10,747 nt of DNA from Planctomycetota bacterium (lineage in GTDB: Bacteria; Planctomycetota; Planctomycetia; Isosphaerales; Isosphaeraceae): positions 1 through 10,747 of the forward strand of contig JAKBCQ010000029.1 in the NCBI GenBank assembly GCA_021807585.1, in the 5' to 3' direction. The position numbers and the translations under genes were made by a program. Positions within the stretch are counted from its first letter, which is position 1. Every line of letters starts with the position of its first letter. The notes under the pieces are model-generated. The model saw only the letters and a program-made list of their open reading frames with translations, was not told the DNA's origin and made no database searches. This document shows, in pieces, positions 1 through 6,466 of this stretch.

Positions 1-326
1 CTCCCCGCGGCGATCATCTCGCGAATCGCGGTGAAAAAAAACGGTTTGGCGAAACGCATGCCCACATAAACCGGGATGTCGATCCCCGCGGCGTCGAGGC
101 CGGCACGCAAACCCGAAGCCTGCGCTCGCGTCAGCTCGTTGAGCGGGCTCTTACCGCCGATCAGCTCGTAATGATGAACCACCGTCTCGTAACGTTCCCT
201 GGGAACAGGGAGCCCTCGAAGCACGTTGTTCAAAAACGGACGAACCTCTTCCATCCGTTCGGGACCGCCGTACCCCATCAATAGAACGCTGTCATATTTT
301 GATCCATTGCTCGATGATGTCGTCAT
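1..326 (-). CDS. hemH: Ferrochelatase HemH, N-terminal part (cut by window edge)
   Basis: Ferrochelatase inserts ferrous iron into a porphyrin at the end of haem synthesis. Only the first 108 codons lie in the window; the rest continues past the left edge. Seen: VLLMGYGGPE at residues 14-23, then FLNNVLRG (31-38), HYELIGGKSPLNE (52-64) and PVYVGMRFAKPF (85-96), which match the N-terminal ferrochelatase pattern of a GGP loop, a GG-SPLN motif and a VY-GMR strand. The ATG at 324-326 puts the GGP motif at the usual distance from the N-terminus. No clear Shine-Dalgarno precedes it. A T8 run in the coding strand (34-41) reads as Phe-Phe-Phe and keeps the expected frame. It has its own promoter at 383-411 and lies on the same strand as the HemD-HemE gene, separated from it by two unrelated genes. 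Identification is by motif; the active-site His and Glu lie outside the window. Confidence 0.93.
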   Translation of the reverse strand, partial: MTTSSSNGSKYDSVLLMGYGGPERMEEVRPFLNNVLRGLPVPRERYETVVHHYELIGGKSPLNELTRAQASGLRAGLDAAGIDIPVYVGMRFAKPFFFTAIREMIAAG

Positions 327-382
327 AACGGTGAGACCGGTGATCTAGCGGGAGATTTTGATCCGTAATCGGGCGCCAAGGT

Positions 383-411
383 ATTATAGAAAGGGGGAGA
401 GGATCGGCCAA
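383..411 (-). promoter_or_regulatory. Sigma-70-like promoter for hemH
   Basis: On the minus strand TTGGCC (406-411) and a perfect TATAAT (383-388) are separated by exactly 17 bases. Transcription would start near 376 and give a leader of about 50 bases before the hemH ATG. This suggests hemH is not dependent on read-through from the genes upstream. The -35 box matches only its TTG half. Confidence 0.55.
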
Positions 412-442
412 GGGACGGAAATCGATCGGCGGGGAAACGAAA

Positions 443-473
443 CCGCGGCGATCCGGAATGCGAATCGCCGCGG
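443..473 (-). terminator. Candidate intrinsic terminator after the lipoprotein gene
   Basis: A perfect 10-bp inverted repeat (CCGCGGCGAT at 443-452, ATCGCCGCGG at 464-473) encloses an 11-base loop. On the minus strand it lies 44 bases past the lipoprotein stop and is followed by TTTCGTTT, a broken U-tract. It sits upstream of the hemH promoter, so it would end the DUF1559/lipoprotein transcript before hemH. The stem is strong but the U-tract is imperfect. Confidence 0.5.
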
Positions 474-516
474 GGTGTGAATCGTCGGAACGAGCAATCG
501 GCCGTTGCGCATCGTA

Positions 517-726
517 TCAGGGGGCGTTGGGCGTCGGCCCCCCCTTGACGGTTTTACCGGGCATGACCTTGATCGTCCCCTTGGGAGATTCGGGCGCGGC
601 GGCTGAACCGTCGGCGGGGGGCTTCGCCGGGGCGCTGGGACCGTCGCCGCTCGGTTCACACCCCGTTACCATCACCGCGGCGACCAAAAAGCAGAGGAAA
701 TAAACAATCCGTAAGCGTCTCATCAT
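517..726 (-). CDS. Small predicted lipoprotein
   Basis: The 69-residue product has a basic start (MMRRLR), a hydrophobic stretch (residues 7-20) and a lipobox VTGC with the lipidated Cys at 23. The mature part is only about 47 residues, rich in Pro, Ala, Gly and Ser with some Lys, and has no recognisable domain, so it is probably a flexible tether. A GAGGA ribosome site lies 4 bases before the first ATG and 7 before the second (721-723); the second spacing is better, so the true product may be 68 residues. It follows the DUF1559 gene by 118 bases on the same strand. Small proline-rich lipoproteins next to DUF1559 genes are common in planctomycetes. Function is unknown; it could be an envelope partner of the DUF1559 protein. 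Confidence 0.8.
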   Translation of the reverse strand: MMRRLRIVYFLCFLVAAVMVTGCEPSGDGPSAPAKPPADGSAAAPESPKGTIKVMPGKTVKGGPTPNAP

Positions 727-844
727 GATGTCCTCAAAGAATAGACCAAGGCCGAAGCGAGACCCACACTCCCCGAGGAGGGAATCGTGCGATCTCGTCG
801 GCCCAAGCCAAGATCAACAACCTTAAATCCGAATCGAGCGAGAA

Positions 845-1840
845 TCAATACGTCGATTGATCGATCACCTCGCCGGCCTTACGGGTGCTAAGGTAACGAT
901 ATGTGTAGATATTGATCGAATTCTTGATGAATCGAACCGATCCGTCTCCCATGAGGAAGTTGCCCCCGCCGGGATGCATGCTCCGGAAGCCGAATTGGCC
1001 GAAGTTGAGGTTGATCGGGTTGTTCACCCACGCCCACGGGTCGGTCGGGGGAGCGTCGGGAACCATCAGGTTGGCGTTGAGCTTGGGAACGGTCGTCGCC
1101 AATCCCTCGGGGCGAGTGACTCCGGGCATCGCCGATCCAAACCACAGAGCGCGGTTCCATTCATTGAAGACCGTGTCGGGGTCGTTTTTGAAGCGAGAAA
1201 ACTCGCCCACCATAAACGTGTTCGACGTCCCGTCGATGATATCCGCCAAGGGAACCGAGTTGTCGTAGCCGAAAATGCCGTCCTGAGCGATCGGGCTGGG
1301 GCAACCGTACCACCATCGGAAGATGTCGACCGTACCCGCCACGCCGGCGTACGAAGCTTGCGAATAATTATTTCCCGTGCCCGACGTCCGAGCGATCTGA
1401 AACGAATCATCCGGACAAATAAACGTGTTGATGCGGTTCAAAAACGCCGTCGACTGCAAATTCTCGGCCATGACGTTCCATTCGGGCGATACCCCGCCGG
1501 CCTCGAAATTGAAGTTAATCGAGTTGTAAATGTTCCCCTGGTCCATATAGGGCAATATGAACGAGAAAAAACTGTGACCACGCGACGCGTTGCAAGTTCC
1601 CATCGGCGTGTTAAATTCGGTCGCGCCGATCGGCAACACCCCCTGAGCGCTTTCATAATTCATGATCGCAAGGCCCATCTGCTTCATGTTGTTGATGCAT
1701 TGCGCCCGCCGAGCCGCCTCCCGCGCTTGCTGCACCGCGGGAAGCAATAACGCGATCAATACCGAAATGATCGCGATCACGACGAGCAACTCGATCAACG
1801 TGAAACCAAGGCCGCGTCGATAGCTTCGTTGCATTCTCAT
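845..1840 (-). CDS. DUF1559 domain protein with prepilin-type N-terminus
   Basis: The 331-residue protein has a type IV prepilin-like leader: basic start, cleavage point G12/F13, mature start FTLIELLVVIAI with the conserved Glu at mature position +5 (residue 17), then a hydrophobic helix to about residue 35. LLPAVQQAREAARR-C-N-K follows (about 33-52), the standard planctomycete DUF1559 opening. Near the C-terminus His289 and Asp299-Gly300 form the H-X9-DG motif (HPGGGNFLMGDG). Length is normal for the family. The start at 1840 is supported by GGGAG with a 7-base spacer. Family members are thought to be processed by prepilin peptidase and exported through a pseudopilus-like route; their role is unknown, and planctomycete genomes carry many copies. 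It lies between the HemD-HemE gene and hemH, with a lipoprotein gene after it. Nothing links it functionally to haem. Confidence 0.95.
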   Translation of the reverse strand: MRMQRSYRRGLGFTLIELLVVIAIISVLIALLLPAVQQAREAARRAQCINNMKQMGLAIMNYESAQGVLPIGATEFNTPMGTCNASRGHSFFSFILPYMDQGNIYNSINFNFEAGGVSPEWNVMAENLQSTAFLNRINTFICPDDSFQIARTSGTGNNYSQASYAGVAGTVDIFRWWYGCPSPIAQDGIFGYDNSVPLADIIDGTSNTFMVGEFSRFKNDPDTVFNEWNRALWFGSAMPGVTRPEGLATTVPKLNANLMVPDAPPTDPWAWVNNPINLNFGQFGFRSMHPGGGNFLMGDGSVRFIKNSINIYTYRYLSTRKAGEVIDQSTY

Positions 1841-1847
1841 GCGAGAA

Positions 1848-1852
1848 CTCCC
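1848..1852 (-). promoter_or_regulatory. Ribosome binding site of the DUF1559 gene
   Basis: GGGAG on the minus strand lies 7 bases before the ATG at 1838-1840. It favours that codon over the second ATG two codons further in, for which the spacer would be 13 bases. Confidence 0.75.
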
Positions 1853-2290
1853 TGATAAAAATGAATCGATTCCAGCTCAAAACGAATCCGTCTGCTCTAT
1901 TTACCCTCAAAATCGATTCCCGCCGGCGAATCCCGCTGATACGAACGCATCGTTACACCACGATACTAATCGTCATCATCACGCGATGATCGCCGCGATG
2001 CGATTACCTAGTGCATTTTCCGTACCTTTGAAAATCAAACCGTCAAATCAGGCCGAAATTGAGTAAGAATCAACGCACGATGAACTCGTCATTGACCGCG
2101 AGAGATAGGTCTAAGATCGTCTCTAAGGCTCGATGTCGTTCGCAATTAGAGCGTCATGTGATCGGGCGGAATAAATCAGGTTAAGTCAGTATTAAGCTTC
2201 CTAATCCAAAGTGCAAGAGTGAGGTTTGAAAATAATGAGCTCCTGCTCGATTTCTTGGCAATCGCCTCATAATCCAAGGCAACCGTTCGG
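1853..2290. other. 438-base intergenic region, no gene recognised
   Basis: This lies between the 3' end of the HemD-HemE gene and the DUF1559 ribosome site, and is more AT-rich than the flanking genes. The decamer AATCGATTCC occurs at 1864-1873 and 1911-1920, with CTCAAAA at 1876-1882 and 1906-1912. A weak minus-strand promoter candidate is TTGCAC (2211-2216), 17 bases, AATACT (2188-2193); it would leave a leader of over 300 bases. Short overlapping dyads built on GCGATC lie at 1983-1999. No convincing terminator for the HemD-HemE gene was found. The reading frames present look like chance. Confidence 0.5.
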
Positions 2291-4255
2291 CTAGGCTCGA
2301 TCCGACGATCGGTACGCGTGGACGATATCCACCAGCTCCATCACATGATCAACCGGCGTCGACGGCAAAATCCCGTGCCCCAAATTGAAGATGTGCCCCG
2401 CTCGACCCCGAGCTTGATCGAGTATCCGCCGCGCCTCGGATCGAACACGCTCGATCGGCCCCAGCAACACTACGGGATCGAGGTTCCCTTGAACCGCGAC
2501 CGACTCCCCCAGCCGAGCCCAAGCGCGTTCGAGATCGACACGCCAGTCGAGCCCGATCACATCCCCACCCGCTTCGCGCTGAAGCTCAAGCAGCGACCCC
2601 GTATCGGCGCCGAAGTGAATCACCGGTACGGAGGGATCAATTCGCTTGAACAAACGTATCATATGAGGTTGAACGAACTCGATGTAATCGCGGCCGCACA
2701 GCGTCCCCACCCAGCTATCAAAAACTTGCAGAACCTGCGCCCCCGCGGCGACCTGAGCGTTGAGATACCAAGCCGTCGCATCGACGAGTCGTTCCATGAG
2801 CACGCTCCACGCGCCCGGATCTCGATACATAAACGCCTTGGCGCGATCGTAATGCCGCGACCCTCCCCCTTCGATCGCGTAACACGCGAGCGTGAACGGG
2901 GCGCCCGCGAAGCCGATCAGCGGCAATCCTCGCGGCAACCCAGCTCGGATCAGCCGAACCGCGTCGAACACGAACGAAACTTGAGCGAGATCTTCAACCA
3001 CATTCACGCGATCGACGTCGCTCGCTTCACGAAGCGGATTGTGAATCACAGGGCCTTCGCCCCGGCTAAATTCGAGATCAAACCCGAGCGGCTCCAAAAT
3101 CAAAAGGATATCGGCGAAGAGGATCGCCGCGTCGACGCCGAGCCGAACCGCCGCCGATATCGTCACCTCGGCGGCGAGCTCGGGCGTTTTACAAAGATCG
3201 AGAAAACCGACCTTCGACCTCAGCTCGCGATATTCCGCCATATAGCGGCCCGCCTGACGCATCAGCCAAACGGGCGTCGTTTCGGTCGGCTCGCGACGAC
3301 ACGCCTTCATGAATATGGAATCATGAAAAAAAGATTCATTAATCAATCTCGAATCGCCTCGCGTTTCGATCGCCGAGAGGACGGCTTTCCGAGGTTCTTT
3401 GAACGTTCCGAACGCTCGTGGCGAAACGCTCTTCGAAACCGAATCCCATCGCTCGGCCGATTCGGCGATCAGCCGACCGAGCTTGGGATGAGCGGGTTCG
3501 ATATCGACGCCGATCCCCGCATTCCGTAGCGCGGTCGAGGTTGAAGGACCGATTGAACAGATCACAATCCGGGTGTTCAACACCGTCAAAAGCGCTTCCG
3601 CGATCCCTTCGTCGCCGGCGATCTCAAGGACGTGATCGACTTGTTTCATTGAGGTGAACATCGCCGCGCCGATCTCTCCCGCCACGATCGCACGGAGTGC
3701 GTCGCGGAGCGGCGTGGTGTCGTCGGGAAGCGCCCAACGATAAACGCGCACACGGCTGACGATCGCACCCAACGCCTCCAAGCCGGCGATCAGGTCGGCG
3801 TTTGATTCGCCGTACTCTTGGATCGCGACACGCATCCCGGGTTTGGGGCCGGTCGCACGAAACGCGTCGATCAACTCCCTCCAGGTATTCGGCTCGGGGA
3901 CGACGAGATCGACCTTGGCGCCGAATTCACGCAGCGCCGCGACGGGTTTGGGTCCACGAGCGATCGAGAATGTTTGCTCAAACGCCTTTTTCCAGGCGAC
4001 GCGCGGGATTTGCGATTCGATCGCCTGAACGAGGAATCGCGTTCCGACGCCGGTCAGCAAAACGACGACGTCAAATGCTCCGGCGACCAGGGCGCGGCCG
4101 AATTCGATCGCCTCGGTTTGATCGTCGAGAGCGATTTCTCGAAGCGCGGGAGCTTCGACGGGAACGCCGCCGTGCCGAGACAATAAAACCGCGGTCGATT
4201 CCGCCATGCGGCTTTCAAACGCCGCGACGCGAAGTCCTCGAAACGAATCAGGCAT
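2291..4255 (-). CDS. hemDE: HemD-HemE fusion: uroporphyrinogen-III synthase / decarboxylase
   Basis: One 654-codon frame covers two consecutive steps of haem synthesis. Residues 1 to about 275 are HemD, which cyclises hydroxymethylbilane to uroporphyrinogen III: FDVVVLLTGVGTRFL (61-75), EYGESNADL with VYRW after it, AMFTSMKQVDHVL, and IGPSTSTALRNAGI near the domain end. Residues 316-654 (339 residues, normal HemE length) are the decarboxylase that makes coproporphyrinogen III: TPVWLMRQAGRY (327-338), FADIL with the catalytic Asp382, GFAGAPFTLACY, IEGGGSRHY, QVFDSW, VQGNLDP and NLGHGI with His627. The roughly 40-residue linker is not conserved and carries a T7 run. Both halves look complete and active, so channelling of the unstable intermediate is possible but inferred. 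GGAAAG lies 5 bases before the start ATG. Alternatively the gene is really two genes split at the T7 run, with HemE starting at the ATG at 3308-3310 or a little upstream. Confidence 0.92.
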   Translation of the reverse strand: MPDSFRGLRVAAFESRMAESTAVLLSRHGGVPVEAPALREIALDDQTEAIEFGRALVAGAFDVVVLLTGVGTRFLVQAIESQIPRVAWKKAFEQTFSIARGPKPVAALREFGAKVDLVVPEPNTWRELIDAFRATGPKPGMRVAIQEYGESNADLIAGLEALGAIVSRVRVYRWALPDDTTPLRDALRAIVAGEIGAAMFTSMKQVDHVLEIAGDEGIAEALLTVLNTRIVICSIGPSTSTALRNAGIGVDIEPAHPKLGRLIAESAERWDSVSKSVSPRAFGTFKEPRKAVLSAIETRGDSRLINESFFHDSIFMKACRREPTETTPVWLMRQAGRYMAEYRELRSKVGFLDLCKTPELAAEVTISAAVRLGVDAAILFADILLILEPLGFDLEFSRGEGPVIHNPLREASDVDRVNVVEDLAQVSFVFDAVRLIRAGLPRGLPLIGFAGAPFTLACYAIEGGGSRHYDRAKAFMYRDPGAWSVLMERLVDATAWYLNAQVAAGAQVLQVFDSWVGTLCGRDYIEFVQPHMIRLFKRIDPSVPVIHFGADTGSLLELQREAGGDVIGLDWRVDLERAWARLGESVAVQGNLDPVVLLGPIERVRSEARRILDQARGRAGHIFNLGHGILPSTPVDHVMELVDIVHAYRSSDRA

Positions 4256-4274
4256 CGAAACTTTCCGATTGGAG

Positions 4275-4292
4275 AGATCAAAAAAAAGATCT
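4275..4292. repeat. Small dyad AGATC-A8-GATCT upstream of the HemD-HemE start
   Basis: AGATC (4275-4279) and GATCT (4288-4292) flank a run of eight A on the plus strand, so a U8 loop in the mRNA. It lies 20-37 bases before the HemD-HemE start codon. It could be a weak leader hairpin or a protein-binding dyad; five-base arms are short and chance is possible. Confidence 0.3.
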
Positions 4293-4435
4293 TAACCCGC
4301 CGATCGAATCGCGGAAAGGGATTCGCTCAGGGAAGCCGCCTACTCGTCGAATCGCCCACAAGCGAGAGATCGGATTCGCGAACGACCGCCGGGGCGTCAT
4401 CTAATTTACGCATATCATGATAATAATTCGGCGAC

Positions 4436-4454
4436 CGATTCGCCGCGCGAATCG
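4436..4454 (-). terminator. Hairpin, possible terminator of the Imm50-like gene
   Basis: A perfect 8-bp inverted repeat (CGATTCGC at 4436-4443, GCGAATCG at 4447-4454) with a 3-base loop begins 11 bases past the stop codon of the upstream minus-strand gene. The downstream tract on that strand is AT-rich (GAATTATTATC) but is not a clean U-run and starts several bases late. It would insulate the HemD-HemE gene from the gene upstream. Confidence 0.4.
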
Positions 4455-4465
4455 AGATCGAAAGT

Positions 4466-4975
4466 TTAGGTCGGTTCGATCGTCGATTCGGTTGAACGCC
4501 CGGCGGATCGATCGAGAGGCGTCGCGTCTTTGTCGCACGGCGTTACGTCGATCACCTCGATTCGACGACACTGGAATACGCCGTGGAATCCGTAAGACGG
4601 ATCGAATTGGACCTCGAAATCCCTTCTCTTCAAACCTCGTTCGCGGATATCTTCAATCAAGAGTTCGAAAAGAACGTTCCCAGTATTGATATCATTAAGA
4701 TCGGGCTCGGCGATCTCGTAAAATCGGAAAAGAACAAGTACATGATTTTTTAAAATGAAGTATCCCGCGGGATCGACTTCGCTCGTCGCCTCGAACGCGT
4801 GGATCAGCGTTTCGATCATCGGGCCGTCGTTCTCTCGGTCGATCGTTCTCCTCCAATCGATCGAGAATCGAACGACCGAGGCGTCGTGGAATCTCGGCCA
4901 ATAACCGAAGATCCGCGTCAACTTCTCCGATCCCTCGATCCGTTCGTATGCGTTCATCTCTGTATAATCCGTCAT
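4466..4975 (-). CDS. Imm50-family-like (immunity protein 50) hypothetical protein
   Basis: The 169-residue soluble protein has no signal peptide or membrane segment. The stretch IFGYWPRFHDASVVRFSI (22-39), followed by LIHAFE (57-62), DPAGYFILKNHVLVLFRF (68-85) and NTGNVLFELLI (97-107), matches my recollection of Imm50 proteins, a mostly beta family named as presumed immunity proteins of polymorphic toxin systems. No toxin, secretion or Rhs-like gene is adjacent, so the immunity role is inferred from family membership only. Residues about 147-169 are a polar tail. The ATG at 4975 has no good ribosome site; Met7 (4957) is an alternative. It is flanked by a hairpin downstream and a 354-base gap upstream, so it is probably transcribed alone. 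Being an orphan, it may instead be a housekeeping member or a defence against neighbours' toxins. Confidence 0.7.
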   Translation of the reverse strand: MTDYTEMNAYERIEGSEKLTRIFGYWPRFHDASVVRFSIDWRRTIDRENDGPMIETLIHAFEATSEVDPAGYFILKNHVLVLFRFYEIAEPDLNDINTGNVLFELLIEDIRERGLKRRDFEVQFDPSYGFHGVFQCRRIEVIDVTPCDKDATPLDRSAGRSTESTIEPT

Positions 4976-5160
4976 CTGAGCCGAATGATCGGGAAGCGAT
5001 CCGGTCCGGTTTTAACTTCCGCTCGGCGGGTGATTCTTTCCTCGAATGACGATACCGCTCCACGATCGTCAAGAATCGATCCATCATAACGAGGCCGTCG
5101 TCGCGCGTGGTATCGATTGAACGACGAAACCTCGCGGCTTTGATCATCAGCGATCGTTGA

Positions 5161-5197
5161 TGGATTTTGGGGGGCGCGAAGCGTGAGCCCCAATCCA
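5161..5197. repeat. REP-like imperfect hairpin
   Basis: TGGATT (5161-5166) pairs with AATCCA (5192-5197), and GGGGC (5171-5175) with GCCCC (5187-5191). Four bases (5167-5170) bulge on the left and the loop is 11 bases. The loop sequence GCGAAGCGTGA resembles loops of planctomycete intergenic palindromes with GCGAAGC or CGTGAGC tips. Only one copy is in this window, so its repetitive nature is unproven. Confidence 0.4.
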
Positions 5198-5242
5198 ATC
5201 CGAAACCGCTCCGTCGGGGTATGCCTGATTGAGTTTTCCGGA

Positions 5243-5248
5243 TATAAT
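5243..5248 (+). promoter_or_regulatory. Candidate -10 box for the LOG gene
   Basis: A perfect TATAAT lies 81 bases before the LOG start codon in the intergenic region. No good -35 hexamer sits 16-18 bases upstream, and no extended TG motif precedes it. Transcription would start near 5255. Confidence 0.4.
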
Positions 5249-5329
5249 AGTTCTTAGGTGGAACCGACGACGGAACCAGAGGAAGAGTAACGCAATCGAA
5301 AGTCATTCCGTATTTAGGAACACGAGACG

Positions 5330-6307
5330 ATGGATCGTGATTCAAAGGCGTCCCCAGCGGACGACGCCGGAAGGAACGGCGTGAGCGAACCGAAAAACGC
5401 GGAAAGCGGACGAATTGATCCGACTCAAATCGAATGGAACGGCGCTGCGCCGCGAGTCGAGAAGCCGATTCCGTCGCGGGTTAACGGTGTGCGACGACGC
5501 ATCGGCCCGACCGAGGACGAAGAACTCCTCAATCGCGTGACGCCAAGCTCGCCCCAGCCGCATGTGCCCGAATTGGGCGCCTTCACGCACTCCGATCCGT
5601 GGCGCGTCCTGCGGATTCAAGGTGAATTCGTACATGGATTTAACGCTCTCGCCGAAGTCGGCGCGGCGGTCGCGCTCTTCGGTTCGGCGCGGATCGCCGA
5701 CGATCACCCCTGGTATCAAGCGGCGCGACGGTTGGGATCGCTTCTAGCCGAGGCGGGCTTCGCGGTCATCACCGGCGGCGGCCCGGGAATCATGGAGGCC
5801 GCGAACCTCGGCGCTTCCGAGGCGGGCGGCCTTTCGATCGGATGCAACATCGAATTGCCATTTGAACAATCAAACAATTCTTTCACGAATTTATCGATCA
5901 ATTTTCGGTATTTCTTCGTGCGAAAAACGATGTTCGTGAAATACGCCGACGGGTTCGTGATCTTCCCGGGCGGTTTCGGCACGCTCGACGAATTGTTCGA
6001 GGCGCTCACGCTCGTTCAGACGCGAAAGATCTCTCGGTTCCCGATCGTCCTTTTCGGCAAAGAGTTTTGGAGCGGATTGCTCCAATGGATTGAGGAACGA
6101 CAACTCGAGGAAAAGCTGATTTCTCCAGAGGATCTCAACCTGCTGATCGTCACCGATTCGGTCGAGGAGGCGCGCGACGTCCTCGTCGACTGTTATCACA
6201 CGCGATGCTGGACGTCATGGCGGAAATCGGAGGGCGCCAAACTCGACGCCGATCCCCCCGGCGCCCCAGCGACCGCTCCCGCTCCCTTTAAATCCGACGC
6301 ACAATAA
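5330..6307 (+). CDS. LOG-family (TIGR00730) nucleotide phosphoribohydrolase
   Basis: The 325-residue cytosolic protein belongs to the LOG (LONELY GUY) family, whose members hydrolyse nucleoside 5'-monophosphates to free base and ribose 5-phosphate; some act on cytokinin nucleotides, others in purine salvage. The core runs from about 112 to 290: AVALFGSARI begins the Rossmann fold, the active-site motifs are GGGPGIMEAAN (149-159) and PGGFGTLDE (213-221), and the basic FFVRKTMF segment lies between them. DPWRVLRIQGEFVHGF (89-104) is a helical pre-domain seen in long LOG forms. Residues 1-85 are polar and probably disordered, as is the Ala/Pro tail after 300. The ATG is the only Met before the core; AGGA lies 10 bases upstream, a weak ribosome site. 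It stands alone on the plus strand; the substrate cannot be told from sequence. Confidence 0.92.
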   Translation: MDRDSKASPADDAGRNGVSEPKNAESGRIDPTQIEWNGAAPRVEKPIPSRVNGVRRRIGPTEDEELLNRVTPSSPQPHVPELGAFTHSDPWRVLRIQGEFVHGFNALAEVGAAVALFGSARIADDHPWYQAARRLGSLLAEAGFAVITGGGPGIMEAANLGASEAGGLSIGCNIELPFEQSNNSFTNLSINFRYFFVRKTMFVKYADGFVIFPGGFGTLDELFEALTLVQTRKISRFPIVLFGKEFWSGLLQWIEERQLEEKLISPEDLNLLIVTDSVEEARDVLVDCYHTRCWTSWRKSEGAKLDADPPGAPATAPAPFKSDAQ

Positions 6308-6466
6308 CATGCTTATACACTTATCCAGTTGATTTGTTTACGATCGGGCGAACACGCTCGCGAAACGTCTCGCAATCGGCGATAATGACGATGTGCTTTG
6401 AAAAACAGGGTGAATCGCCCGTGCGATCTCGCTCGATCGACGCTCCCCAACCCTCGGTTCACCCCT

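Larger units (their letters stand above)
4976..5329. other. 354-base divergent intergenic region
   Basis: This separates the minus-strand Imm50-like gene from the plus-strand LOG gene, so promoters for both should lie here. Visible are a REP-like hairpin (5161-5197) and a plus-strand TATAAT (5243-5248). On the minus strand a TTGACG (5 of 6 to consensus) lies at 5067-5072, but no good -10 box follows at 16-18 bases. The open frames crossing it are arginine-rich with no domain-like sequence, and I regard them as chance. Confidence 0.5.

Noticed and set aside
384..703. Short open frames on both strands around the lipoprotein 3' end
   Set aside because: They overlap the hemH promoter, the terminator hairpin or the lipoprotein gene, and have no ribosome site or recognisable sequence.
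857..1750. 297-codon plus-strand open frame opposite DUF1559
   Set aside because: It is antisense to a certain DUF1559 gene and shows no family motif or ribosome site.
1864..1920. AATCGATTCC repeated twice, 47 bases apart, with CTCAAAA repeated nearby
   Set aside because: The core is built from the locally over-used ATCGAT, so chance repetition is plausible, and there is no further copy to define an operator.
2318..3529. 403-codon plus-strand open frame opposite the HemE half
   Set aside because: It lies antisense to a clearly conserved HemE/HemD frame. The translation is rich in Arg, Pro and His with no domain-like pattern. Long antisense frames are expected at this composition.
4963..4968. 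Perfect plus-strand TATAAT
   Set aside because: It lies inside the Imm50-like coding region, has no -35 partner, and is over 350 bases from the next plus-strand gene.
4695..5345. 216-codon minus-strand open frame crossing the Imm50-like gene and the divergent gap
   Set aside because: It overlaps the Imm50-like gene in another frame and its product is extremely Arg/Asp/Ser-rich, without structure-like segments.
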